Shown: positions 36,777-49,416, counted from the stretch's first letter. The stretch is DNA of 64,000 nucleotides from Sacculina carcini (GCA_916048095.2 OU696589.1:5176683-5240682), one strand, 5' to 3'. The notes: generated by a model from the letters alone, not told the origin. Translations and numbers: made by a program.

Positions 36777-37507
36777 ATGGCTGGCGCGAAAGCATTGCTT
36801 TTCCTGATCGCGGCGTTCTGCATTTCGATTGCGCTTGCAGATTCTACAGTCAAGCACCACGGTCAGTCATGTGTGTGTGTGTGTGTGTGTGTACGTGCGT
36901 GTGTCTGCTTAGAATACCGCAGCCATTTGCGAATTCTACTCGCATTTAAGTCCTCTACAGCTTGATCACTCGCTATTCGATCACGTGATACGTGCCACGA
37001 GCTAACTCATGAATAACTTTCTAGTCGCTAAATTTCTACTACGTTTATGGTGTCGAATTATAGTTGCTTTGGAAAGTAATCTGTTTGAACCTTTTGAACC
37101 TTTTCAATCCATTTTCGAGCATTTACAATTAGCGATTGCATTTTGAGCAAACCTTGTATTATTGTTCAGGCTCTCATTCTGGAGGTCACGGTGGTTACGG
37201 ATCCGGCTACTCGTACGACCCTTACAACTCGTACGGCGGTTACGGTCACGGCTACGGTTACGGCAAAGGTCATGGAGGATACGGTCACGGCTACGGAGGT
37301 TACGGAGGTTATGGAGGATACGGAGGTTATGGTGGATCCGGACACGGAGGATACGGAGGCTATGGTGGATACGGACAGGGTGGATATGGAGGCTACGGAC
37401 ACGGAGGCTACGGAGGCTATGGAGGACACGGCGGCTATGGAGGCTATGGAAAAGGTTATGGCGGTTACGGAGGTAACGGAGGTTACGGAGGACACGGCTA
37501 CCACTAA
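36777..37507 (+). CDS. secreted Gly/Tyr/His-rich repeat protein
   Basis: Coding exons 36777-36861 and 37170-37507, with donor GTCAGT and acceptor TTATTGTTCAG, joined in phase 1 to give 140 residues. The ATG follows the TTCTTCTGCAG acceptor by 8 bases and has G at -3 and +4. Residues 1-21 (MAGAKALLFLIAAFCISIAL plus A) form a signal peptide. The mature chain starts DSTVKHHGSHSGGHGGYGSG, has a short YSYDPYNSYGGYG segment, then about 25 GGYG or HGGYG units, and ends GYGGHGYH-stop. AATAAA is at 37618-37623. Composition fits an extracellular structural (cuticle, silk, eggshell, adhesive) or glycine-rich antimicrobial protein, and the sequence does not choose between these. No conserved cysteines in the mature part. 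The intron starts with (TG)n directly after the donor. Confidence 0.85.
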
Positions 37508-37617
37508 AATTCGTAGTGTCATTTCAATTGAGTTGGCGTCTGGCTGTAGATTTTGTGAAACAATTGTGTTGTTTTTGTTTTTATTCTTGTGTGGCTGTGA
37601 TGTTTTTGTCTTTCTGA

Positions 37618-37623
37618 AATAAA
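37618..37623 (+). terminator. poly(A) signal AATAAA
   Basis: Canonical hexamer 111 bases after the stop codon of the Gly-Tyr gene, followed by a T/G-rich stretch. Confidence 0.75.
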
Positions 37624-38107
37624 ATTTGTTATGTTTTCAATCGTTGTTTGTTCGTTTCATGTTGGTGAATATAAAGCATACGAATAGTAAAGATAGTATA
37701 AAGTATACGAATAGAAAGTATACAAAAAGTACACGTTGTGAATTCGTTGTAAATTCAAAGTGTGAAAAAGCTGAAAGTGTTGACCGACGAAAATTTATAT
37801 TATAGCCGACGTATTTTTATAGCAGTGAGTGAGTGAGTGACAATAATCGGGCAAATTAGCGTGTTCCTCTGTAGTAGATCTGTCGGGAATATAGCATGCT
37901 TCTGGACTTGCTATTCGATTAGCGTCAGGCTCATGTTGAAAATTGACATGCGGTGTTACTTTTGGAACAATGTGTAGCTCAGAGTCCATGAATTTCCATG
38001 AATCAGTCCATGAATTAACGGTGGCTGTTCAGTGGATTCATACACTATGTTCTAGTAGAATTCACCGCTGGTTATGAATTCATTTTTTTGTTATGAATTA
38101 TTTGTTG

Positions 38108-38352
38108 CACCGGTTGATCCAGAAGGAGGACTCAGGGGGCTGAACCACTCCCCCAAATACTTCCATCAACTCCTCAAAACCAAGAGATTCACTAAAAGAG
38201 ATCAAGAGAAAACAAATCTGTAGAAATTGTTGATATAATCATTATCACAAAGACGTCGCATAATGATGTATGTACATGACTGATCGCCCACAAGATTCAG
38301 CCCCCCAAATTTATTCAGCCCCTCCCAAAATTGCACTCTGAAACCGCCACTG
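38108..38352. mobile_element. hAT-type MITE, family A (copy 3)
   Basis: Ends CACCGGTTGATCCAG and ACCGCCACTG. Flanks ATTTGTTG (38100-38107) and ATTCGTTG (38353-38360) are 7 of 8 identical. Confidence 0.82.
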
Positions 38353-38791
38353 ATTCGTTGTACATATGGAAAATATTAATTGTGAAGACAAATATTGATA
38401 ATTAATTGCATTAGTTACTCTTAATTTAATATTAATAATGAAAAATATAGGCTAGTCCCATGTGATTTCTGTGATCGATCATCAATGTTATATGGAAAAT
38501 TGTCTATGGAAGGCAGTCTTTCAGACTTGAAAATAGATCTCACAGAATAAATATTATAACAGCAGCTGGTATACTTCATAAATTGTTTACATACGTCATA
38601 GAGTTGTGTCAGACATTAAACACCACACACACGCACACGCACACACACACACATACATACATTTATGCGTGTGCCTTTCCACAAAATCTAGTGTGAAGTG
38701 CGTTTGGAGTGGTTTCGTTGTTAGTGGGCGAACTTATTGAAAATATCTCGTCCTGTTTTAGTGCTCAGGAGAAAGTGATTTTCGTCAGCTA

Positions 38792-38921
38792 TTAAGAGAG
38801 TTACCAAGAGACTTATCAAGAGAGTTATCAAGAGAGTTATCAAGTGAGTTATCAAGAGAGTTATCAAGAGATTTATCAAGAGAGTTATCAAGAGAGTTAT
38901 CAAGAGTGTTATCAAGAGACA
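38792..38921. repeat. 12-bp minisatellite (AGAGTTATCAAG)n
   Basis: About 11 tandem units with few changes, directly before the possible first exon of the SLC17 gene. Confidence 0.88.
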
Positions 38922-38924
38922 ATT

Positions 38925-38950
38925 ATGGTGTGGTTAATAGGAGCACCCAG
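38925..38950 (+). CDS. SLC17: SLC17 possible exon 1
   Basis: ATG with A at -3 and G at +4 opens MVWLIGAP plus two bases, followed by donor GTAAAT. The phase (2) is exactly what the next exon needs. The evidence is phase, start context and donor only, so a different upstream exon is possible. Confidence 0.35.
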
Positions 38951-41900
38951 GTAAATATCACACGCTTGATATATCACATGTCTATGAAAAATATTTATAA
39001 TAATTTTTGACGATTAAGTCTTAGATATTAATAGTATTTTTCACTTAATCGTCATAATCCACATCATTGCCTACGGCCATCTAGCTGCTAACTTCCTACA
39101 AACTACCGCTGTTCCGCTGTTTCTGTTCGTTTCACTCCTGGACTTCACTGGCTTGTTCTCTCTTGTTTTCCTGCTTGTGGCTGAGCTGATCGATATTTTG
39201 GAACAAACAATGTAGAAAATTTATTGTAAGTGGCTGACGTTTCAAAGGTGCTAACAGCTTTGTAGCGGTGTTTGAGCGTCATCGATTTGATGCCAGTATT
39301 TCCATTTTTCAGTGGCGGCGCCAAGGGGGGGCTTCAGGGGGGGGGGGGGGGGGGGGCGCCAGCCCCTCCCTCCAAAATATGTCAAGACCCCAAAAATCAT
39401 AATCATGGACAATAAAATTTCTTACCACTGTAAATGAAGTCCTGAAATTATGGTTTAAGTTCGAGGACTGAATCAGTGTGCCCCATTCACTTATTATTAT
39501 ATCATTTAGTCAGCGTTCGAGTTCTTCATGCTTCGCCAAACCCCCTCAACTTTTTCCTCAACCCCCCTCTGCCGACCCTCAGAATCCTGGCGCCGCCACT
39601 GCCATAATTTTCCACATTTATTCTTTGTTGAGCTCACTATATGTAGAATATTCTATCTCACTACTTTTTGAAAGAAATACATCTAGAAATTTGCCCCATT
39701 CTTTCACACTTAAATGATGACGATCTTACTTCTAGGCAGAACTGTTGCGAGGACTTTTGCCCCCCTCCCCCCCGAAGGCAACACTTGGGGCCCCCATTAT
39801 ATATAAAGTACCAAATAATGAATTTATTTATTAGACATAATCACATAATACAAGCTCAGGTGAAAACATCTGAGCAAAAAAATAAATGCCATACATAATA
39901 AATATGATAAATTACAATATCAAACGTGAAGCAACGGGGCCCCTCAACATTCGGGGCCCCCCGGCCGGGGGGTATGGTTGGCGGTTGCTACGGCTCTGCT
40001 TCTAGGATTTGACACCCACTGGGAGGAATGCTACTTGGTAGAATGTCAGAACTTTCACAGTGATTTCTGTTGCTTTAAAAACGTTAGATTCATTGACGAA
40101 AAGACAATCGTTGCGGAATTTCCTTTTCAAAATTCTTCTGCTAGCATTCCTGCAGGTACACGTGCTATTGTCATTTCAGCCCCAGCTCGAACAGTTCGGA
40201 CGACGAGGACAACAAGAGCACATGTCTTCTGAACGAAAATCACCCGTTCTACGGCGCTCTCACCGGGGACGTCACAATCGACGCCAGAAAACCTAAAGGC
40301 AACTAGTCTGTACACGCTGGCCAACCTAGAGGAGAGCCCAAGGGACTCGCCCTCATGTCCCTTTGTTTAAATATGTACAAGCAATTTTGAAAATTTCAAT
40401 TGTGTGGTATGATGTTGGTTCAACCAACAATACGACAACTTGCAGTGGGAAAGGATTGATTTTAGCGAAAATTTACTGACCCTGTGGCTACATGAGTGTA
40501 GGTTGACGCTAAATGTGTAAGGATTCAAAATAATTAGATTGAGAAAATTTGATTTAACGAATTTCTTCTTGTCCCTCGCCTCCTGCAAAGGTAGCACATT
40601 ACATTAGAAGGCTAAACCTAACCTACCCTAACCTAGCCTCCATGAAAAATATAGAAAAGTTGATGTGCGTTTTAAGCGTTTTTTTATAAATTGGCATTTT
40701 TAATGTTCTTGAATCCTTACACATTTAGCCTTGAACCATGATTGTACAGTCTTACTTGAGTTTTAATGACTGACAGGTGGCAAACTGAAGCTGTTGCCCT
40801 GTCTGTCTAAGCCCTTGGTAAATGTCCAATTGTATATATTTGATCTTATTTGCGTGTGGCTGGATGTGATGCGGCTTTCATATCAGGCTGGGGAACCAGA
40901 CATACTCTGGCAGTGCTGGGATGTGTCGGCTTCTTCGTGTCGTTCTCGCTGCGGGTCAACATGTCGATGGCCATCGTTGCTATGGTCAACCACACTGCTC
41001 TTCAACATCATCAACAAGATCGACATGGGTCTCGACACACTGATCCACTCCCACTGAGCCGACACTTCACACCAGCAGCAAGTGTTTCTGGCTGGTTGGT
41101 TGAGCATATGTCGGCCTCCCGGGGAAACAGTTCCAACGGAAAATGGCAAGATGCTGGCCGTTGGTCGGATGGAAATATAACGGACACCATGTGTATCGGA
41201 TATGACAACATGTCCGCACTGATTTCACAATCGATAGTAGAGGTACGTTCCCCAACCAAGGTCTATATATAGTCAAAGTCCGTATATGCCACTGGCCGAT
41301 CCAGAGGGAGGGCTCAAGGGACTGAAGCCCCCCCCCCCCCGAAATGTTTCCATAAACTCTTCTAGAGGAAGAGTTTCCTCTGTTTCCTCTACTCTTCTAC
41401 TCTCCTCTTCAAGAGGTTCAATAAAAGAGGTCAAGAAAACGTAATTTTTCTGTAGAATTTGTTGATATAAGCATTATCGCAAATATGCTGCATAATGCTG
41501 CATGTACGTGACTGATCGCTTCAAAATTCTGCCCCCAAATTTATTCAGCCCCTCCTGAAATTGCACTCTGTATCCGCCACTGATCTATGCAGATTTGAGT
41601 TGACGTATACGCTTACCAACTAATCTTAAAGCGTATCATTTATGAACGCAGCATATATACGATAACATTATTTTTATAATTAAATATTCAAAAACTATGA
41701 TCATAATGAAGAAATATTAATAATAAAATGTGTGGCATATATTGTAATGCATAATTTTTGTCAAAGCATGACTTCTACCAAAAAATCGCTGAACTTAAAA
41801 GCGTAATTATTGTATCTTTTATAAAACATTTGACGCATATATTGATTCCGGTATCATTTCAGTTAAATGAATCATTTATAGCAGTTACATGCTTGTGTCG

Positions 41901-44900
41901 TTAAATGTTCCTCTGCATTATTTTGGACGGCTTCAGTAAAAACACTTGCATATTATGAAAACTGGGGTATGGGGGTATATATACCCCCCGACAAATTGGC
42001 TGGGGGTGTGAATATGTAATAATACCCCACCATGATTCTGTTGAGTCAAGTTCATTGGGTATATTATCATCAAAATCAGCATAGCAAAAATAAACAGTAC
42101 AAGAAAAATAAAGGAAATTATAAATGTGTTAAAAATTTTACTTTACGCAATCTACTTTTCATTGAAGTATGTGTGTTGTAATTGGATAGACCTAAAATAA
42201 TTGAGGGTCTCATGTAATTGACTAACTGAGCGAACTTTGAACTCTAATGCATGATGGCTGTCATCCCCCCTAGCCTCGACAAAAATCAGCGCCCCTGCTT
42301 GTGGCTATGAAAAACAATATGTTTTGACAATATGTTATGTTATGTTTGTATGTTTTGTCTTCAATATTTCACAGGATGGACCGTTTGTGTGGAGCGAGTT
42401 GACCCAGGGTGTCATTTTGAGCGCGTGAGTAAGTTTTCTTCAATTCAAAGCGCAGCCCTTTGGCACTGGCGGATCCAGAGGGGGGGGGGGCTCAAGAGAC
42501 TAAACCTCCCCCCCAAAAAATCTACACCCTCATGAGCAAAAATTCCACTAAAAGAGGTCCAGAAAAATGTATTTCCATAGAATTTGTTGATATAAGCATG
42601 ATCGCAAAGCATATTCGTACATTATTTTGTGTGTAAATGTGTGTATATATCATTGAAAAATGCCCCAGGTCATGACCTTCACACGCTACCTAGTCACTCA
42701 TACATACTCATACATTTTGAGAGCCTCCCCTCAAATTGCACCCTGGATCCGCTACTATCTTCGGGCTTGGCAGTCGGTCGGACAAACAATTTGTCACACC
42801 AACTAATGAATATATTTTCCGGAACTCCGTTCAGCATCACACGACTGAGTTTAGCCAGTATGCATAGATGGCCCGATCAGTATGCATAGATGCACTCAAT
42901 GCAATCTTATAAGCCGACGACGTGTCAAAGCGTTCATCAACCACCGCCAATTTTGCTGACAAAAGTGTCAGAAAATTGTTGCCCATAGAGTTCCGGTAGT
43001 ACGTCTTGCCAAAATCAATATCAGTGTTTATCCCAATTAGAACGCACTTCAATTAGCTCCCAGTGCTCCTATATTGTAATGTTTATATAATGTTGTAGGC
43101 GCCATTCGTTCCATGTAAATATTAATGTGTTATATTCTTGTATTTAGGCGCACACTTATATTATATATATACATGCTACGTTATTCGTTAAACTGGTATA
43201 AATTTGATGAAAAATGTTGTAGCACGTTATTCTAAACTATTGTATGAGCGAAACATGTGTAGTGTATTGAACCATGTCCTAGGGAACCACACATAATTAA
43301 AACATATTCTTGTTTTGTGTTTAAATGTTGTGTATGTATGCATAAGTGACGTTAGTATAGTTTTCGAATTGTGTACGTCCATGTTCGCTTGTTCATATGC
43401 ATCAACGTGCATGTGTATTTGCTGTTCATATGTGTTGCCTATTTAGATATACAATACTGTACTGTAATGTATTGTGCATGTGGATGTACGTGTTGCGCCC
43501 CGGTCCTCTATTCATTTAGTCGCGTGCTTTGCGCAAAAGCACAACCGTTTAAACCAATATCAGATCGAGTTTATGTGGTTGTCGGACACACTTCCGGCGC
43601 GCTCCGACAACGGCATGAATCATCGGGCTATATAAGGGGGCGCAGAATGCTGAGTGATTTCATTGTTCCTGCGCACTCGACACTCTCTCCAGCAACACTG
43701 CAAGCACATCTACAGCTGCTCCTCTGCAATACTCGCCTTGTGTTTAATGTTATATCGCCGTGCTGTTTTGCAAGTCTACGCTGTACTTGCTAATACACTG
43801 GAAAAACCCAGCTGCTTTTTCTGCACTGTGAAATACCCATTGCATCTCTTCACGCCTTTTTAAAGGCGCACTCGCTTAGCGATTACACCTCATATGCGCC
43901 TTTATAAAGGCCAATATCGTCAACGAATTCCGCAATTTTACGCCTTGATAAAGGCGACTAATTAGTGAATTCTTGCGCAATCGTGGTGGCCGTGTGCAAC
44001 ACTCCGTGCAGCTGGTTTTTCACGCCGGTTGCCATGGCTACCAACAGTGGTGACTCCCGGCTTGCGGACACTTTCGAGAGCGCCATGTCCCCTGACGCAA
44101 CTGCGCAAACGGCTACTTCCGAAGTACGCCCGATGGCTACATTCCGCCTGCCACCATTTTCAGCTGAAGAACCCGAGATGTGGCTCATTCAGGTCGAGTG
44201 CGCATTCGATATCGCTGGGATTTCATCTGACGAGACCCGCTTCAAGATGATTGTGGCAAATCTTCCCATCACAGTGGCAGCTCAAGTGAAGGATGTCATT
44301 CGCACATCAAGATCCTTCGCTGCGTTGAGTACCGCCCTGCAGTCTCGCCTGGCACAATCGCGTACGTCTCGCCTGGAAGCTCTGCTTTCACGACAGCAGC
44401 TGGGCGACCAACGACCATCGACGCTACTGCGCTCCATGCGCAACGAGCTGGCAGCGGCAGGCGACACACCAGAAGACACCGGCTTGCTGCGCACGCTGTT
44501 TCTACAGCGATTACCCCAAGGGACACGAGCAGCACTCTCCCTTCTGCCAACATCTGCTCACCTCGACGAGCTGGCCAACGCCGCCGATCGCTACCTGGAG
44601 GCTACACAAGCAGCCCAAGCAGTGGCAGCTATTTCTCCTACGGCACCATCATCCAACGACAACATGGCTGTCCTGCTTGCCAAAATTGAACAACTCGAGC
44701 TTTCACACAAACGCATTGAATCGGAAATGGCAGCCCGCGACAAGGCGACAAGGCCAAATTACGAGCGTTTCCCGGCAAGACACAGGAGCAACTCACGAGA
44801 CAGAATTCGGCGCCGTTCCCCATCACCGGATGCTCGCTCACGAGACAGCTCACCGGTACGCCGTAGCATGAACCAACCACGTCTGTGTTTTTATCATGCC

Positions 44901-47900
44901 CGGTTCGGCTCATCAGCGCGTCGCTGCACGCCTCCTTGCTCGTGGCATTTAAACTAACAAGCCACCAACACATCGCGCAGTGCACTGGTGGCTCACGTAC
45001 AAGCGCACCTCTTCTCTTCATCAAAGACGAGACATCCGGCCGTCGGTTCCTGATCGATACAGGCGCACAAGTCAGTGTAGTGCCTAGAAACTTTGTACCG
45101 CGACGCACCAAGCTGCAGACACCACGACCAGACCAACAACTTCAAGCTGCTAATGGCTCGAAAATTTCCGTCTTCGGTACGTACGAAGCCACAATGGTCT
45201 TTAATTATCGCACGTTCGTCTGGTGCGTGCTTGTAGCCGACGTCAGCATGCCCATACTCGGCACTGATTTTCTCGCCGCTAATGAACTGGTTGTCGACGT
45301 CTCCAAGAAGCAGCTGTTGCACAAAGGTCACGTGTGCGCCAGCGTGTCAGCCTCACGTATCGCTTCACCAGGCATACGTTTTGTCAAGGCCAGCAATTCC
45401 AGCCCATACAAACGCTTACTCGATTCTTTCCCTGAGATCACTCAAGAGCGCGCAACTGGTGCAGTCAAGCACAATGTGACTCACCACATCGTGACCAAGG
45501 GCCCACCGATCCACATTCGTCCTCGGCGTTTAGCCCCCGATAGAGCCAACATCGCCAGGCAAGAATTTGACAAAATGCTGCGCTTGGGTATCATTCAACC
45601 GTCCAAGAGTGCTTGGTCATCGCCTCTCCACATGGTACCCAAGAAACTGCCCGGCCAATGGAGACCGTGTGGCGACTACCGGGCACTCAACGCACAAACG
45701 CTTCCGGACCGATACCCACTACCGTACCTGCGAGACTTTTCTGCAAAACTCAGTGGCTGCAACGTGTTCTCCACAGTGGACCTGGTTCGCGCATACCACC
45801 AGATCCCCGTTGAACCAGCAGACGTCGCAAAGACAGCCATCGCCACGCCGTTTGGTCTGTACGAGATGGTGCGAATGCCATTCGGCCTGCGCAACGCCGG
45901 TTCAACGTTCCAGCGTTTCATCGACGAAGTTCTGCGCGGTGTTGACGGCTGCTTCGCATATCTCGACGACATTTTGGTGGCATCAACAAACGAAGACGAA
46001 CATCTAGGACACCTCCGCGCCTTGTTTCAGAAATTGCAGTCCTACGGCGTAGTGATCAACAGAGACAAGTGTGTATTTGGTCGCGACACGGTCTCTTTCC
46101 TCGGACATCGTGTCACACCCGGCGGAATTTTCCCACTCGACGACAAGGTGCGTGCAATCAGGGAATTCCCACAGCCGACCAGTCAATCTCAGCTTCGCCG
46201 GTTTCTGGGTATGGTGGCGTATTATCACCGTTTTATACCCAACGCAGCTGCCATACTACAACCCCTGCACGCTCTTCTGACACACCGCGCCAAACGGTCC
46301 AAAGCCCCGGTAGCATGGACACAACAGAGCCTCGACAGCTTCAATGCAGCCAAAACAGCTCTAGCCGACCGTAGTATGCTTGCACATCAAATCCCCGGTG
46401 CTCCCTTGAGTATCCTGGTCGACGCGTCGGACACTGGTGTTGGCGGAGTACTGCAGCAACACACCAATGGTGAGTGGCAGCCTCTCAGCTACTTTTCAAA
46501 GACGCTGACGTCTACTGAACGGCGATACAGCACATTCGGCAGAGAACTGCTCGGAGTGTACATGGCCATTCGCCACTTCCGCTACACGATCGAAGGGCGT
46601 GACGTGGTCGTGTTGACCGATCACCGCCCTCTCGTGCATGCCCTGCCTTCAGTGTCAGAGAAATACTCGCCTCGCGAGTTGCGGCATTTGGATTTTATAA
46701 GCCAGTTTGTGTCGGAGATCCGGCACCTACCCGGCAACAAAAATACAGTGGCGGATGCACTCTCGAGAACAACAGCTGTACTGACTGTTCCGTCGTGCCC
46801 AGTCGACGACTACGTCTCCCTAGCTGCGGCTCAACGGGAAGACGCTTCATTGGGAACGCTTCGCAACGCGACGTCATCGCTGAAGCTACGCGATGTCATG
46901 TTCGGCGAAGCAAAAGTTTTGTGCGACGAGTCTACCGGTCGACCTCGCCCAGTGCTTCCGACAGCATTACGCCGGCCGTACACTTCTTCTCTGCACAATC
47001 TTTCACACCCAGGCATCGATGCAACTGTGAAGCTTGTCTCGTCACGCTTCGTGTGGCCGAACATGGACCGCGACGTGCGCAAATGGACCCGAACATGCCT
47101 ACAGTGTCAACGAGCGAAAGTTACCCGTCACACGAAAAGTGCGGTGCAACCATTTCAGCCACCTGGAGAGCGCTTCAGTCACGTGCACGTGGACATTGTC
47201 GGACCGCTGCCGCCGTCACAAGGTCAGTCATACCTCCTCACATGTGTGGACAGATTTTCGCGCTGGCCGGAAGCCATTCCTTTGCCAGACATTCGCGCAG
47301 TAACAGTTGCACGCGCGTTTCTCCACCAGTGGGTCTCACGCTTTGGCGTGCCGACAACCATCACAACAGATCGCGGGGCACAATTCGAATCGTCTCTGTG
47401 GTCCGAACTCACTCGACTACTTGGCTGTCAGCGCATACGCACCACCAGTTATCATCCAAGCAGCAACGGCATGGCTGAACGCTTCCATCGGCAGCTCAAA
47501 TCAAGTTTGCGCGCTGCTGAAACATCTTCATGGATGGACGTTTTGCCCATGGCATTACTGGGTATACGGTCGACGCACAAAACTGATGTCGGCGCCTGCT
47601 CGGCCGAACTGGTCTACGGAGCGTCCCTGCGACTTCCTGGCGAGTTGATCAGCGACTCAACGCAGACAGTCAGTGATCCTGCTTCATTCGCTTCATCGCT
47701 GCGCAATCACATGCGCAAACTCCGACCACGACTTCCACGAGCAGTCAACCAGCCATCGTTCGTTCCGGCAGCACTGAAGACGGCAACACATGTGTTTGTC
47801 CGTCGGGACAAGCACAGATACCCACTCGACTGTCCGTACGACGGGCCGTTTCCCGTCATTCATCGTACAGACAAACTCGTCACGATTAAGACAAACAGCG

Positions 47901-49345
47901 AGCGCGCGGTCGTCTCCATCGATCGCTGCAAGCCGGCCTTCGTCGAAGACGTGCAGCCAAACTCGCCAGTTTCAACACCTGCGACGCCAGATGCTCGAGA
48001 TGACGGTGACAACACAGAACTGTTTGTGCCTCCAACAACCGTGCCACGGACACCGACATCTGCTGCAGACCCTATCAGGTCAGGTCATGAACACACAGCT
48101 ACACACACCAACACACACACGCATCCACAGTCCATTTTGCGTACTAGGAGCGGTCGTGCCGTGCGCCCACCTGTGCGTTATCGCAGTGTCTCGTTTTTCC
48201 TCGACACTTCTAGGGGGAGGGCCCTGTAGGCGCCATTCGTTCCATGTAAATATTAATGTGTTATATTCTTGTATTTAGGCGCACACTTATATTATATATA
48301 TACATGCTACGTTATTCGTTAAACTGGTATAAATTTGATGAAAAATGTTGTAGCACGTTATTCTAAACTATTGTATGAGCGAAACATGTGTAGTGTATTG
48401 AACCATGTCCTAGGGAACCACACATAATTAAAACATATTCTTGTTTTGTGTTTAAATGTTGTGTATGTATGCATAAGTGACGTTAGTATAGTTTTCGAAT
48501 TGTGTACGTCCATGTTCGCTTGTTCATATGCATCAACGTGCATGTGTATTTGCTGTTCATATGTGTTGCCTATTTAGATATACAATACTGTACTGTAATG
48601 TATTGTGCATGTGGATGTACGTGTTGCGCCCCGGTCCTCTATTCATTTAGTCGCGTGCTTTGCGCAAAAGCACAACCGTTTAAACCAATATCAGATCGAG
48701 TTTATGTGGTTGTCGGACACACTTCCGGCGCGCTCCGACAACGGCATGAATCATCGGGCTATATAAGGGGGCGCAGAATGCTGAGTGATTTCATTGTTCC
48801 TGCGCACTCGACACTCTCTCCAGCAACACTGCAAGCACATCTACAGCTGCTCCTCTGCAATACTCGCCTTGTGTTTAATGTTATATCGCCGTGCTGTTTT
48901 GCAAGTCTACGCTGTACTTGCTAATACACTGGAAAAACCCAGCTGCTTTTTCTGCACTGTGAAATACCCATTGCATCTCTTCACGCCTTTTTAAAGGCGC
49001 ACTCGCTTAGCGATTACACCTCATATGCGCCTTTATAAAGGCCAATATCGTCAACGAATTCCGCAATTTTACGCCTTGATAAAGGCGACTAATTAGTGAA
49101 TTCTTGCGCAATCGTGGTGGCCGTGTGCAACACTCCGTGCAGCTGGTTTTTCACGCCGGTTGCCATGGCTACCAACAATGTCGCTGAAAGCATTTGTCGC
49201 AGACAGGATCCAGGATTTTTTTATATAAAATCTTCAAATGTTTGTTGAATGTGTTGATGTGTTTTTCGGTTCTAAACTATGATACACTTGTTCTGTGAGG
49301 CTAATTTTGTTTAATACATTATATGGCTTATTTAATATGACATGA

Positions 49346-49416
<71 letters not shown>

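Larger units (their letters stand above)
43094..44046 (+). repeat. 5' LTR of gypsy element
   Basis: 953 bp, TG...CA. TATA box TATATAAG at 43629-43636. Three 16-bp palindromes (CGCCTTTTTAAAGGCG type) start at 43853, 43897 and 43941. The last 13 bases contain the gag start codon. Confidence 0.97.
43094..49177 (+). mobile_element. complete Ty3/gypsy LTR retrotransposon, CsRn1/Kabuki-like
   Basis: A 6,084-bp element flanked by the 4-bp duplication ATGT (43090-43093 and 49178-49181). Two 953-bp LTRs starting TG and ending CA show no difference by eye. Between them lie overlapping gag and pol frames with protease, RT, RNase H and integrase in gypsy order and no envelope frame. The gag zinc knuckle is C-x2-H-x9-C-x3-C, the unusual CHCC arrangement that I recall for the CsRn1 clade, and the primer site resembles the tRNA-Trp type of that clade. 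It sits in an SLC17 intron in the same orientation as the gene. Open frames and matching LTRs indicate a recent insertion that may still be mobile. Confidence 0.97.

Noticed and set aside
43371-43793. 140-codon frame in each gypsy LTR
   Set aside because: It lies in the promoter part of the LTR, is identical in both LTRs only because the LTRs are, and has no domain.
43965-44033. Gag start upstream of the ATG at 44034
   Set aside because: The frame is open but begins at GTG, and the GCCATGG at 44034 has a far better context.
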